64,000 nt of DNA, from assembly GCA_947497585.1 (NCBI GenBank), contig CANMHG010000002.1:310001-374000 (forward strand), in the 5' to 3' direction. Origin of the DNA: an uncultured Bacillaceae bacterium. GTDB lineage: Bacteria; Bacillota; Bacilli; Bacillales; Bacillaceae_L. Numbering within the stretch: position 1 is the first letter of the stretch; each line of letters starts with the position of its first letter. The notes under the pieces are model-generated. The model saw nothing but the letters and a program-made list of their open reading frames with translations. It made no database searches and was not told the origin of the DNA. Shown here piece by piece: positions 55,956-64,000 of this stretch. A program made the position numbers and the translations under genes.

Positions 55956-57575
55956 CTTTCTGTTCAAAAATGCAAAACGCGCTCCTAATAGTTTTGCTAG
56001 TAGGCGGGATTTGTATGCTAAATACAAATAGATTCCTGCACCTATAATTACACCGATTAGCAAGATTGTAACTGCCTGTATTTTTCCACTTTCATAACTT
56101 ATAACAAATGATAATAAATACTGTATGGATAATATAGTAAGTGCCATTAGTAAAGCAAATAAACTCATAAGCACTGACCTACGTAAAAAAAGAGAAAAAC
56201 TATATTTAGTATGCTTTGCAATCATCCAAAAGCTATAAGCAATCGATACAGTGAAACCTAATGCAGTTGCAAGAATAGAACCTAGTCCATCAAAGACATA
56301 AATAAGTGGTGCATTCGTCATTAGTTTAATAAGTAGACCAATAACCAGACTAATAACAGCAAGTTTTTGCTTGTTTATCCCTTGTAGGATAGCAGCCGTA
56401 ACCGTAAAGAAAGAAAATAGAATAGCGACAGGTGCAAACCAGCCTAAGAAAAAACCTCCATATTCTCCACCTAAACCTTCTGTAGGATAAAAGGTAGCAT
56501 ATGCAGGACCAGCTAATACAGCTAAACCCACTACTGCTGGTAAAACTAATAGAACGATGATTTGAAACGTTTGGTCAATTTGACGTCGAAGTAATGGTAG
56601 ATTACCTGATGTAAAAGAACTAGTTATAGTTGGAATTAGTGTTAGTCCAAACGCAGTAGCTAATGATACAGGGATCATGACAAGCTTAGGAATAGAAAAA
56701 GTTATAAGACCAAAAATTTCTTCTGCTGTAACCTTTAAAAAACCTGTGTTTATCATTGCATTATTAAAGGTAAAAACATCTACATATGTATACAACGGAA
56801 TTGCCAGCCCAACAAAGACAAAGGGACCTGCATAAGATAAAAGCTCTTTATACATATCCTTCGTTGTCATTTCAGTTTGTGGCTTACTCTTCTCTAATAA
56901 TTCATCAAAGTACGGTTTTCTCACTTTTAAATAAATAAGTAATACTACCAGTCCACCAAGTGCACCTACAAAAGCAGCAAAGGTAGCAAAACCAACAGCT
57001 GTGGCCATTTTTCCATCTACCATTTTAATTACTATATAAGTAGCAGATAATAAGAAAACTACTCTCACTAGTTGTTCTATAACTTGAGAGACAGCAGTCG
57101 GACCCATTGATTGATTTCCTTGGAAGAAGCCTCGAATTAAACTCATGATCGGGACAGCGATTAATGCAACACTGACCATTCGAATAACCATTGTTACATC
57201 CTCAATAGTATTACCATGTTCGTCCCTACCACCTAATACTTTAGGCGCAATATATGGCGCAATATAAAACAGAACTAAAAACGCAACAAATCCCGCTATT
57301 CCCATTACAAGAAGACCCGATTTAAACATCCGTCTACTTGTATGGTAATCTCCTATTTCATTATATTTAGCCACAAACTTCGAGACGGCCATTGGAAATC
57401 CCATTGTAGCAATACTTAAGAAGATCGTATATTGACCATATCCGTATGCAAATAAAGCTGAACCTTGTAATCCAACTAGTGCTACAAATGGAAAAACATA
57501 AATCATCCCTAGTATTCTTGATATATATGTACCAATTGTTAGTATAAAAGTGCCTCGTAGCAATTTAGAATCCAT
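55932..57575 (-). CDS. murJ: Lipid II flippase MurJ (YtgP)
   Basis: Flips lipid II across the membrane for peptidoglycan synthesis; MOP exporter superfamily. 547 residues with about 14 predicted membrane helices. In B. subtilis YtgP is the MurJ and shares the role with Amj. Start ATG 57575 (MDSKLLRGTF) is chosen by homology; only a weak GGGGA is upstream. A TTG at 57611 is the longer alternative. The last codons sit in the terminator stem. Follows the hypothetical gene at 57651-58040 by 75 nt. Confidence 0.9.
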   Translation of the reverse strand: MDSKLLRGTFILTIGTYISRILGMIYVFPFVALVGLQGSALFAYGYGQYTIFLSIATMGFPMAVSKFVAKYNEIGDYHTSRRMFKSGLLVMGIAGFVAFLVLFYIAPYIAPKVLGGRDEHGNTIEDVTMVIRMVSVALIAVPIMSLIRGFFQGNQSMGPTAVSQVIEQLVRVVFLLSATYIVIKMVDGKMATAVGFATFAAFVGALGGLVVLLIYLKVRKPYFDELLEKSKPQTEMTTKDMYKELLSYAGPFVFVGLAIPLYTYVDVFTFNNAMINTGFLKVTAEEIFGLITFSIPKLVMIPVSLATAFGLTLIPTITSSFTSGNLPLLRRQIDQTFQIIVLLVLPAVVGLAVLAGPAYATFYPTEGLGGEYGGFFLGWFAPVAILFSFFTVTAAILQGINKQKLAVISLVIGLLIKLMTNAPLIYVFDGLGSILATALGFTVSIAYSFWMIAKHTKYSFSLFLRRSVLMSLFALLMALTILSIQYLLSFVISYESGKIQAVTILLIGVIIGAGIYLYLAYKSRLLAKLLGARFAFLNRKKKQKAVH

Positions 57576-57650
57576 AAAAATCCCCATTCTGATAAGGAAG
57601 CTTTTTTTCAACTTAACTATTTTACCATAAAAACATACTAATCCTCATTA

Positions 57651-58040
57651 TTACCATCCAGCACTTGGCTGTCTATTTATAGTGATATTTGGAAAAGAAA
57701 TATAGTGACTATCTTCGGTTAGTTCATTAAACGGTTTATTAGTAATTGTTATTGTGAAAGTATCATATGCTTCTGCGTCTAATAATAGCTTTCCTGCATG
57801 TTTCGAATGAAAGATAACACCGAATTCCAACCCGCTCGGCAAACGAAAACAAAATATATATGCATCTAGTTCACTAGAATAAAGCCATGCAAAATCAAAT
57901 GTCGACATCTTTTCAGTAATGAATTCAGAACTAGTTGGTATTGATAACAGTAACACTTTGCCATTTTCATCTTGTGTCCAACCTCCATCCTCCGGGTAAT
58001 GCCCTTCTGAAATGGTTGGTTTGTATTCTCTATTCAACAT
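57651..58040 (-). CDS. Conserved hypothetical protein
   Basis: 129 residues, soluble, mainly beta by composition, no signal peptide or membrane segment. Starts ATG; the upstream ribosome site is weak. I do not recognise a domain. Its position just before murJ, on the same strand, suggests co-transcription, but nothing in the protein hints at a cell wall role. Confidence 0.75.
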   Translation of the reverse strand: MLNREYKPTISEGHYPEDGGWTQDENGKVLLLSIPTSSEFITEKMSTFDFAWLYSSELDAYIFCFRLPSGLEFGVIFHSKHAGKLLLDAEAYDTFTITITNKPFNELTEDSHYISFPNITINRQPSAGW

Positions 58041-58207
58041 GATCCCTCAATTCTATCTACGGATTATAACTTTGCATTCATTTAAATCAAATATAGTGTA
58101 TCATATCACTAGTTGAGCTCGAAGTAATTACTTTATGGTTATTTCTATTTCTTCATAAAAAGTGGTATCTTTAACCTTAGAAGTTTTTAGAAAAGTGGTG
58201 AACTTGT

Positions 58208-59497
58208 ATGAAGTATGATGTTATTGTGGTTGGCGGGGGCCCTTCTGGGTTGATGGCAGCCATTGCAGCAGGTGAACAAGGAGCAAGAGTGCTGTTACTG
58301 GATAAGGGTGAAAAATTGGGGAGAAAATTAGCGATTTCCGGTGGAGGACGATGTAATGTTACAAACCGCCTCCCAGTTGAAGAAATTATAAAACATATTC
58401 CTGGAAATGGTCGTTTTTTATATAGTGCATTTTCCGTTTTTAATAATGAAGATATTATTCGTTTCTTCGAGAAACTGGGTATTAAACTTAAAGAAGAAGA
58501 CCATGGAAGAATGTTTCCTGTAACTGACAAAGCTCAATCAGTTGTTGATGCATTGATAGAGCAATTAAAGAAATATAAAGTACACATTCGAACGAACACA
58601 CCTGTCTCCAAAGTACTTTATCATGAAGATAAAGTAGAAGGTGTAATCCTTAAAACGGGTGAGCAAATTGATACAAAAAGCCTGGTTCTTGCTGTTGGAG
58701 GTAAATCTGTGCCCCATACCGGCTCTACTGGTGATGGCTATGCATGGGCAAAGGCGGCCGGTCATACAATTACTGACTTGTACCCGACCGAGGTACCTAT
58801 TACATCAAATGAACCATTCATAAAAAACAAGACTCTACAAGGGTTAGCACTTCGTGATGTTGCTCTAAGTGTACTCAACCCAAAAGGAAAAACAGTTATT
58901 ACCCATACTATGGATATGTTATTTACTCATTTTGGTATTTCTGGACCTGCGGTTTTACGTTGTAGTCAATATGTAGTTAAAACTCTGAAGAAATTTAATG
59001 TAGACAGTGTTACAGTTAGTATTGATGCACTACCGTCCATGAATGAGGAAGAAATATTCCAATTTGTGCTTAAGGAAACAAAAGCTGAGCCGAAAAAAGC
59101 CATAAAAAACATTTTAAAAGGCTTTTTACCAGAGCGATATTTACTTTTTTTGTTAGAAAAAAACCAAATAGACCTTCAAGTAACCTCAGCAAATCTATCT
59201 CACGAAAGCATTCGGTCGTTTGCAAAGGATTGTAAACAATTCCAATTTGATGTCAATGGTACATTACCGATCGAGAAAGCTTTTGTAACAGGAGGGGGAG
59301 TATCTGTAAAGGAAATTCACCCAAAGGAAATGTCCTCAAAATTTATGAATGGACTATACTTTTGTGGCGAAATCCTTGATATCCATGGATACACAGGTGG
59401 CTACAATATTACATCTGCCCTCGTAACGGGTAGACTAGCAGGAGTAAATGCAGGAAAGTACTCAAAACGACCTACTAAAGTGGAAAACCTGGAATAA
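58208..59497 (+). CDS. ytfP: HI0933-family FAD-dependent oxidoreductase YtfP
   Basis: NAD(P)/FAD-dependent flavoprotein, 429 residues. FAD site at the N-terminus [20 protein letters not shown] (about 6-25), GGGRCNVTN (about 46-54), and the C-terminal [15 protein letters not shown]. Substrate unknown. ATG with GTGGTG upstream. Convergent with cse60. Confidence 0.93.
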   Translation: MKYDVIVVGGGPSGLMAAIAAGEQGARVLLLDKGEKLGRKLAISGGGRCNVTNRLPVEEIIKHIPGNGRFLYSAFSVFNNEDIIRFFEKLGIKLKEEDHGRMFPVTDKAQSVVDALIEQLKKYKVHIRTNTPVSKVLYHEDKVEGVILKTGEQIDTKSLVLAVGGKSVPHTGSTGDGYAWAKAAGHTITDLYPTEVPITSNEPFIKNKTLQGLALRDVALSVLNPKGKTVITHTMDMLFTHFGISGPAVLRCSQYVVKTLKKFNVDSVTVSIDALPSMNEEEIFQFVLKETKAEPKKAIKNILKGFLPERYLLFLLEKNQIDLQVTSANLSHESIRSFAKDCKQFQFDVNGTLPIEKAFVTGGGVSVKEIHPKEMSSKFMNGLYFCGEILDIHGYTGGYNITSALVTGRLAGVNAGKYSKRPTKVENLE

Positions 59498-59501
59498 AAT
59501 A

Positions 59502-59524
59502 AGAGCCTAGATAAACTAGGCTCT
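59502..59524. terminator. Bidirectional terminator between ytfP and cse60
   Basis: Perfect 9-bp stem AGAGCCTAG / CTAGGCTCT with loop ATAAA. The cse60 final codons and stop lie in the stem. Confidence 0.88.
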
Positions 59525-59701
59525 ATATAATACCATCGCAGAAAAACAATAGATTTGTTCTTCACCAGCATTACACGTAATCGCTACTTGGTACTTAATA
59601 TCTATTAACTGTCTCTCATCTATTTTTTCAAGAAAACGATTCAAAGCAACCTCTAAATCTTCCTCATGCTCTTCATCAAAAACCTTAACCTTAAAGCCCA
59701 T
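59516..59701 (-). CDS. cse60: Cse60-family sporulation protein
   Basis: 61 residues, like B. subtilis Cse60 (YteV), which is made under SigE in the mother cell; function unknown. Family core: FKVKVFDEEHEEDLE and EQIYCFSAMVLY. Start at ATG 59701 with GAGGGGTGG upstream rather than the GTG at 59710, which would overlap the site. I see no convincing SigE promoter. Confidence 0.85.
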   Translation of the reverse strand: MGFKVKVFDEEHEEDLEVALNRFLEKIDERQLIDIKYQVAITCNAGEEQIYCFSAMVLYRA

Positions 59702-59772
59702 AAGTTCCACCCCTCTAGTATTACATTATTGACTAAACCTAAAAATATAACCTAGTGGAGAGAATTTATATG

Positions 59773-61098
59773 TTAATAGTTTACTGTCTCACGCTTAAAA
59801 ACCTTACCTACTTTTAATAATGAAATGCCTATTGTCAGGAGAGGAAGTAACCATAAGAAGATGGCATAAGTCAAATAAGAAAGCAAAGGCACGCCAACAA
59901 TTGTACTACACATTATTGCTAACACACTCCAAGGAAGCATCCCTGGAACTAACATGGTAGAATCACCCATCACCCTGGAAAGCTCTGCATTTGAATATCT
60001 ATATTTCCAATGAGATAAAAAGGAACGTCCTGTTAAAATAATCGGTAAAGTTTGGTTCGCAGCAATCATCGCAATAAGAGTTGTGGCTATCATCGTTTTA
60101 GTCGTATCTGCAAAAAGAGAAAATGATGTTGCTAGCCACTCGTCTAAAAAGCTTTGAATAATCTTATATTCTTCCAATAAGCCATTATATGCACCGGCCA
60201 ATCCTAAAAACAATAGAAGTAAATACATATTAATAAACCCACCACCCATACCTTCGACACCGAAAAATAATGCGTGAGATAATTCATTTATTGTAGTTAG
60301 TTTATATAAAGCTATCAAACATGCACTGCTTATACTTAAGATAAATGCAAAAAGAATCTTTATTCGGACAAGAACGATTCCAATTAGGACCAATGGGGGA
60401 ATAAAGGTGATTAAGGATAACTTTTTAAGGTCATTCACATATGTAGCACCAAGTAAAGCCTCTTTATAATGAGCATCTAGTAAACTGAAAAATACAACCC
60501 CAAGTACAATACTTATCAATGTAGTCGGAAGCATTGCCTTAAACTGTTCTTTTACCGAAATCTCCAATGTGTGTGCCAAAAGTTGATGAGCACTAGAAAA
60601 AGGCGAAGTACGATCTCCAACAAATGCGCCCGCAATTAACGCCCCTGCAATGATCTCCGGTTGATGACCAATCGATATACCCGTACTCATAATAGGAATC
60701 CCAACGGCACTTAATGTACCAACTGAGGTTCCAAGTATCATTGAAAAAACACCCGCAACGATAAAAGAAAGCATCAAAAAATAAGCTGGTGTTATTAGAT
60801 TTAATGAAACCGTCACAAGTTGTTCAATTGTTCCAGACAAATACCAAGAAGGCAATAAAAACCCTACAAGTAGCAAAATATAGATAACGCCACTTGTTTT
60901 CTTAATTCCTTTTATGCTAATTGAAAAGATTTTCGAAAAAGAAACACCCTTACTATTTAGTAAAAAGACCAAAAAAAGAAAGCCTGGTAAAAATCCAATC
61001 ACCAATGGAATATGTATACTCACGGAAAGAATTACACCAGATAAAGTTACCATAATAAGTAATATAACTTGACGTAATGAAAATGTGACTGGTTCCAG
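59773..61098 (-). CDS. NhaC-family Na+/H+ antiporter-like protein, likely CUG start
   Basis: Membrane carrier with about 11-12 predicted helices. GDRTSPFSS (about 151-159 from the ATG start) stands for the family motif GDKxSPLS; ANQTLPIILTGRSF and GDSTMLVPGMLPWS follow. Probably exchanges Na+ for H+ or for an organic acid such as malate and lactate. The first ATG (61053) has no ribosome site; a CTG at 61098 lies 7 nt behind GGGGTG in the same open frame and gives 441 residues with a complete first helix. Divergent from mgtE. Confidence 0.8.
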   Translation of the reverse strand: MEPVTFSLRQVILLIMVTLSGVILSVSIHIPLVIGFLPGFLFLVFLLNSKGVSFSKIFSISIKGIKKTSGVIYILLLVGFLLPSWYLSGTIEQLVTVSLNLITPAYFLMLSFIVAGVFSMILGTSVGTLSAVGIPIMSTGISIGHQPEIIAGALIAGAFVGDRTSPFSSAHQLLAHTLEISVKEQFKAMLPTTLISIVLGVVFFSLLDAHYKEALLGATYVNDLKKLSLITFIPPLVLIGIVLVRIKILFAFILSISSACLIALYKLTTINELSHALFFGVEGMGGGFINMYLLLLFLGLAGAYNGLLEEYKIIQSFLDEWLATSFSLFADTTKTMIATTLIAMIAANQTLPIILTGRSFLSHWKYRYSNAELSRVMGDSTMLVPGMLPWSVLAIMCSTIVGVPLLSYLTYAIFLWLLPLLTIGISLLKVGKVFKRETVNY

Positions 61099-61249
61099 TT
61101 TCTTTCACCCCTATATTTAGAATAATTCATATTATATACTAGCCTTATGACGAAAGACTAACGTTTTAATATGGAAAACACTAACGATTCACATGCATTA
61201 TTAAAACTTAATAAGCTAATGCTTATTTTATAGAGATGGGAGGTAAATC

Positions 61250-62611
61250 ATGAGTAATATAGGCCTTGAGGATCAAGATAAACTTACTCTACGCATAATA
61301 AAATCCCTTAAAGATAGTAAGAAGGGTGAGTTCCAAATACTTTTAGACGAATTGCAACCTTATGATATCGCCCGAATATTTGAGAGCCTCCCGAAAAAGC
61401 ACCACACTAAATTTTTGCTTTTTATGAACCCTGAAGAAATAGCTGACTTAATACAAGAGCTCGAAAAGGAAAACCAACTAGAGGTTCTTACAAAATTAGG
61501 GATAGAAAAATCTGGACATGTAATGGATTTGATGGATAATGATGATTTAGCCTTTCTTCTTGAAGATCTATCACCTGACAAAATAGAAGAGCTCTTAGCA
61601 GGGATGGGACGAGAAGAATCAAAAATTGTTCAAAATATCATGAATTATCCCCCTGAAACTGCGGGACGTTTGATGACAAATCGTTTTGTTTGGATTTCAA
61701 AGCATTATACAGTTCGCGAAGCAGCAAATAAGTTAAAAGAATTCGCTGAGTTTTCCGAGACAATTAATTATCTTTACGTAATCAATGATGAGAAAAAACT
61801 AGTAGGCGTGGTATCCTACCGTGATTTGATTATTGCAGATTTACACGAGAAGATTGAAGATATTATGTATAAAAGAGTCATATCGGTTACAGCAGATACG
61901 GACCAAGAGGAAGTTGCTCAAATCATCGAACGTTATGATTTCTTAGCAATACCTGTCGTTGAAAATGATGTGCTAGTAGGAATCGTCACAGTTGATGATA
62001 TCATCGATGTAGTAATAAGTGAGGCAACCGAGGATATCGAAAAGCTTTCAGCTTCTGGTAAAGCGATTGACTTTGACACAAAAGCATATGTAGCTGCTTA
62101 TCGTAGATTACCTTGGTTAATTTTGCTTTTATTTATCGGGATTATATCCGGTACGATTATAAGTCAATTTGAGGACACACTCTCAAAAGTTGTTGCACTT
62201 GCTTTTTTTATGCCAATGATTGCAGGAATGACAGGAAATACTGGTACTCAGTCCCTTGCCGTTGTAGTTCGTGGCTTGATTACGAGAGATGTTGATAAAA
62301 AAATGGCCGTTCGGCTAATTTTGCGTGAACTGAATGTAGGATTAATTATTGGTGTAACATGTGGGATATTAATTGCAATTATTGCACTCGTTTGGCAAGG
62401 AAGTGCTGTTTTGGGGCTAGTTGTTGGAAGTTCTTTAGTCATGACTTTAATCATTGGTACGTTAGCAGGCACAATTATTCCATTACTTTTATATCGATTA
62501 AAAATTGACCCAGCTGTTGCATCAGGACCACTAATTACAACTTTAAATGATATCATGTCTCTTTTAATTTATTTTGGTTTAGCTTCGATGTTTATCAATT
62601 ACTTAAAGTGA
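61250..62611 (+). CDS. mgtE: Magnesium transporter MgtE
   Basis: Mg2+-gated Mg2+ channel. 453 residues: cytosolic N domain (about 15-135, alpha superhelix), two CBS domains (about 140-200 and 205-262), plug helix and five transmembrane helices (about 285-450) with GNTGTQSLAVVVRG in the pore. ATG with GGGAGG upstream. I do not see an Mg2+-sensing M-box in the 150-nt leader region. Main Bacillus Mg uptake system if it is the sole MgtE. Confidence 0.96.
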   Translation: MSNIGLEDQDKLTLRIIKSLKDSKKGEFQILLDELQPYDIARIFESLPKKHHTKFLLFMNPEEIADLIQELEKENQLEVLTKLGIEKSGHVMDLMDNDDLAFLLEDLSPDKIEELLAGMGREESKIVQNIMNYPPETAGRLMTNRFVWISKHYTVREAANKLKEFAEFSETINYLYVINDEKKLVGVVSYRDLIIADLHEKIEDIMYKRVISVTADTDQEEVAQIIERYDFLAIPVVENDVLVGIVTVDDIIDVVISEATEDIEKLSASGKAIDFDTKAYVAAYRRLPWLILLLFIGIISGTIISQFEDTLSKVVALAFFMPMIAGMTGNTGTQSLAVVVRGLITRDVDKKMAVRLILRELNVGLIIGVTCGILIAIIALVWQGSAVLGLVVGSSLVMTLIIGTLAGTIIPLLLYRLKIDPAVASGPLITTLNDIMSLLIYFGLASMFINYLK

Positions 62612-62639
62612 AAAAACGCTGCCTAAGCAGCGTTTTTCT
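62612..62639. terminator. Bidirectional terminator between mgtE and the lipoprotein gene
   Basis: 11-bp stem AAAAACGCTGC / GCAGCGTTTTT with a CTAA loop. Confidence 0.93.
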
Positions 62640-62645
62640 CATGTG

Positions 62646-63155
62646 TTAAAATACTAGGTTATAATTAGCAGGTACCATATCAATTGCTTCACTAACTTGT
62701 TTCATAGCATTGATATATTCTTGAACTAGCTTTTCTGACTCTGAAAATACTGTTTCCCCAGCTTCAATGGCAGCACCTTCTTTATTGTAAGCCTCACCTA
62801 GTTTAGCAAGTGCAGTTTTAATTGTTTCTTCATGTGCTTTAAGTTCTGCCGGAATTTCTAATGCATTTAACTCATTTTCAAAGTTTGCACCAATTACACT
62901 AGCACTATCTGCTGGTTTTTCTGTAACTGTCTCATCCATGTGAGCGTATAACAGATTATCAGTTTCACGAACTTTTTTAATGATTGTTGACTCAAGGTTA
63001 AACATTGCAGAACGAGTTTGCTTTACGATTTCTTCTTTTGTAATGTCAACTTCTGGTTCTACTTTACCTTCTGAGCCACTTGATGTTTCTGTGTTACAAG
63101 CAGCAAGAACTAATAGAATCATAGAAAATACTACTAATATAAGATACTTTTTCAT
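62646..63155 (-). CDS. Small lipoprotein of unknown function
   Basis: 169 residues with lipoprotein signal peptide; lipobox LVLAAC with Cys at residue 20. Mature part acidic, all helical by composition, probably a helical bundle on the outer face of the membrane. I do not recognise a family. ATG with GGGGAAT upstream. Confidence 0.85.
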   Translation of the reverse strand: MKKYLILVVFSMILLVLAACNTETSSGSEGKVEPEVDITKEEIVKQTRSAMFNLESTIIKKVRETDNLLYAHMDETVTEKPADSASVIGANFENELNALEIPAELKAHEETIKTALAKLGEAYNKEGAAIEAGETVFSESEKLVQEYINAMKQVSEAIDMVPANYNLVF

Positions 63156-63370
63156 ATAAATTCCCCTTTTCCTATTTATACCAAAAATTAGCTACAGGAC
63201 ACATTATACTATCATTAAATAAAGTTATTCAAGGAAAAGTATTATACGTGGAATATTCTGTAATTTCTTATTTTGCATACTATTGAATCAACTCTTTTGT
63301 TTCTAAATAAACATTTTTATATAATACTAGAATAATTTATTCGTTTTTCAACTGCATATGTTTATAGGCA

Positions 63371-63406
63371 AAATTAAAAACAGGTAAGAAGTTCTCACCT
63401 GTTTTT
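63371..63406 (-). terminator. Terminator 3' of the TetR gene
   Basis: 10-bp stem AAAAACAGGT / ACCTGTTTTT with an 11-nt loop. Reading leftwards it ends TTTTT, so it fits transcription from the TetR gene; the transcript would include repeat copy C. The AT-rich part 63156-63370 shows nothing else. Confidence 0.75.
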
Positions 63407-63419
63407 CAATTTGAATATA

Positions 63420-63550
63420 GACCGTTCCTTTTCGCTGCAGTCACTTGCTTTCCGCGGGGAGGAAGTCGAGCCTCCTCGACGTACCGTCTGCGGGGTCTCG
63501 ACTTTTCCTCACTTCCCGCAGGAGTCAAGTGCCTTCCGCTCCAATCCACT
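63420..63550. repeat. Dispersed GC-rich repeat, copy C (intact form)
   Basis: 131 bp, the simplest full copy. Ends GACCGTTCCTTTTCGCTGCAG and CTTCCGCTCCAATCCACT; CACTTG..CCGCGGG pairs with CCCGCAGG..CAAGTG, and GTCGAG with CTCGAC in the middle. Same orientation as copy A, opposite to B. Lies in the 3' untranslated part of the TetR transcript. Confidence 0.92.
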
Positions 63551-63623
63551 CAAAACCATCATTAAAAATCAACCTTATTTTCGAAAAATGCTTATAAAAA
63601 GTAATCATTAAATAAATAATCTA

Positions 63624-64000
63624 TCATTTAATATATCGTAAAAATGTTGTTTCGAATTCTTTTATTTTTGCTTCAAATATTTCTTTGTTGTCTAGTACTA
63701 ATGTGTGGATCCAGATGCCGTCGTGTAATCCCCAGAACATAGAGGCTGCGTTGTTGATATCTAAGTCTTCTCTGAACTCACGTTTGTCTTTGCCTTCTTT
63801 AAGGATAGCTTTTGTATTCTCAATAATATGGTTGAATCTATTTACCATTATTTCTTTAATTTCTGGGTTGTCTGCTGAATACATCCAGAATTCAAGATGA
63901 ACTCTCATTAATTTCTTTTTATAGAGATTCATGGGTAGGTCCAAATTAATCATATACTTTATTTTTTCAGTAGGACTTGAGATCTCATTTAATTTTTTGG
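63624..64000 (-). CDS. TetR-family regulator, C-terminal part (5' end beyond window)
   Basis: The frame is open from the stop at 63624 to the right edge, at least 124 residues. The visible part is the C-terminal ligand/dimer domain of a TetR-type regulator (LMRVHLEFWMYSADNPE, then MFWGLHDGIWIHTLVLD). The helix-turn-helix would be beyond the window. The internal ATG at 63953 is not likely the start, as the frame continues upstream. Ligand and target are unknown. Confidence 0.8.
   Translation of the reverse strand, partial: KKLNEISSPTEKIKYMINLDLPMNLYKKKLMRVHLEFWMYSADNPEIKEIMVNRFNHIIENTKAILKEGKDKREFREDLDINNAASMFWGLHDGIWIHTLVLDNKEIFEAKIKEFETTFLRYIK

Noticed and set aside
59702-59772. SigE promoter for cse60
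   Set aside because: GTTATATT looks like a -35, but nothing at the right distance resembles the SigE -10 (CATACANT).
61099-61249. Mg2+-responsive M-box ahead of mgtE
   Set aside because: The spacer is only about 150 nt, AT-rich, without the conserved M-box segments or a terminator hairpin.

Overview
The window looks like chromosomal DNA of a low-GC, endospore-forming member of the Bacillaceae. It carries an alpha/beta-type small acid-soluble spore protein gene with a SigG-type promoter, a Cse60-family sporulation gene, a SigB-type promoter in front of ytxGH, a T-box ahead of tyrS, CcpA with several cre-like operators, and almost exclusively AGGAGG-type ribosome binding sites. Gene order follows, from memory, the yt* region of the Bacillus subtilis chromosome (ytcI-sspA-thiI-nifZ-braB-ezrA-refZ-ytsP-dgcP-rpsD-tyrS ... 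acsA-acuABC-ccpA-aroA-ytxJHG-murC ... sftA-ytpQ-ytpP ... ytfP). It is not B. subtilis: hisJ, ytpR and malS are not found at their expected places. A methionine gamma-lyase, a class A penicillin-binding protein, an FtsA-like protein, an M29 aminopeptidase and a short nicotinate phosphoribosyltransferase sit between the conserved genes. I cannot name the species.

Layout. 1-12.4 kb: acyl-CoA synthetase (cut by the window edge), SASP, ThiI/NifZ sulfur transfer, BraB transporter, EzrA and RefZ division regulators, free-methionine sulfoxide reductase, methionine gamma-lyase and the diguanylate cyclase DgcP. 12.5-25 kb: rpsD with a structured leader, tyrS with a T-box, a bifunctional penicillin-binding protein, then the acetate module: acsA divergent from acuABC, followed by ccpA and aroA. 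AcuA and AcuC control AcsA by reversible acetylation of a lysine that is visible at position 549. 25-41 kb: FtsA-like protein, stress operon ytxGH(J), M29 peptidase, murC, NAD salvage enzyme, SftA translocase, and small redox, peptidase and lactonase genes. 41-52.6 kb: trmB, ytzH, ytmP, pullulanase, lipid kinase, cold-shock protein, a thpR-lrgA-lrgB-NERD cluster, a cysteine-synthase paralogue and an MFS carrier. 52.6-64 kb: PepV, YtzE, RsuA, a Gly-rich coiled-coil protein, MurJ flippase, YtfP flavoprotein, Cse60, an NhaC-type antiporter, MgtE, a lipoprotein and a TetR regulator cut by the right edge.

The region is mostly ordinary core genome. There are no rRNA or tRNA genes, no CRISPR array, no IS transposase and no prophage that I can see. 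The unusual material is: a dispersed GC-rich repeat in three structurally different copies (one carrying a 53-nt hairpin insert flanked by a 6-bp duplication, one with its centre deleted); a second ~140-bp palindromic repeat near 42.2 kb; two genes whose best-supported start codons are non-standard (AUC for the pullulanase, CUG for the NhaC-like antiporter); an FtsA-like protein with duplicated C-terminal modules; and several genes whose last codons lie inside their terminator hairpin. I did not find a convincing new multi-gene system.
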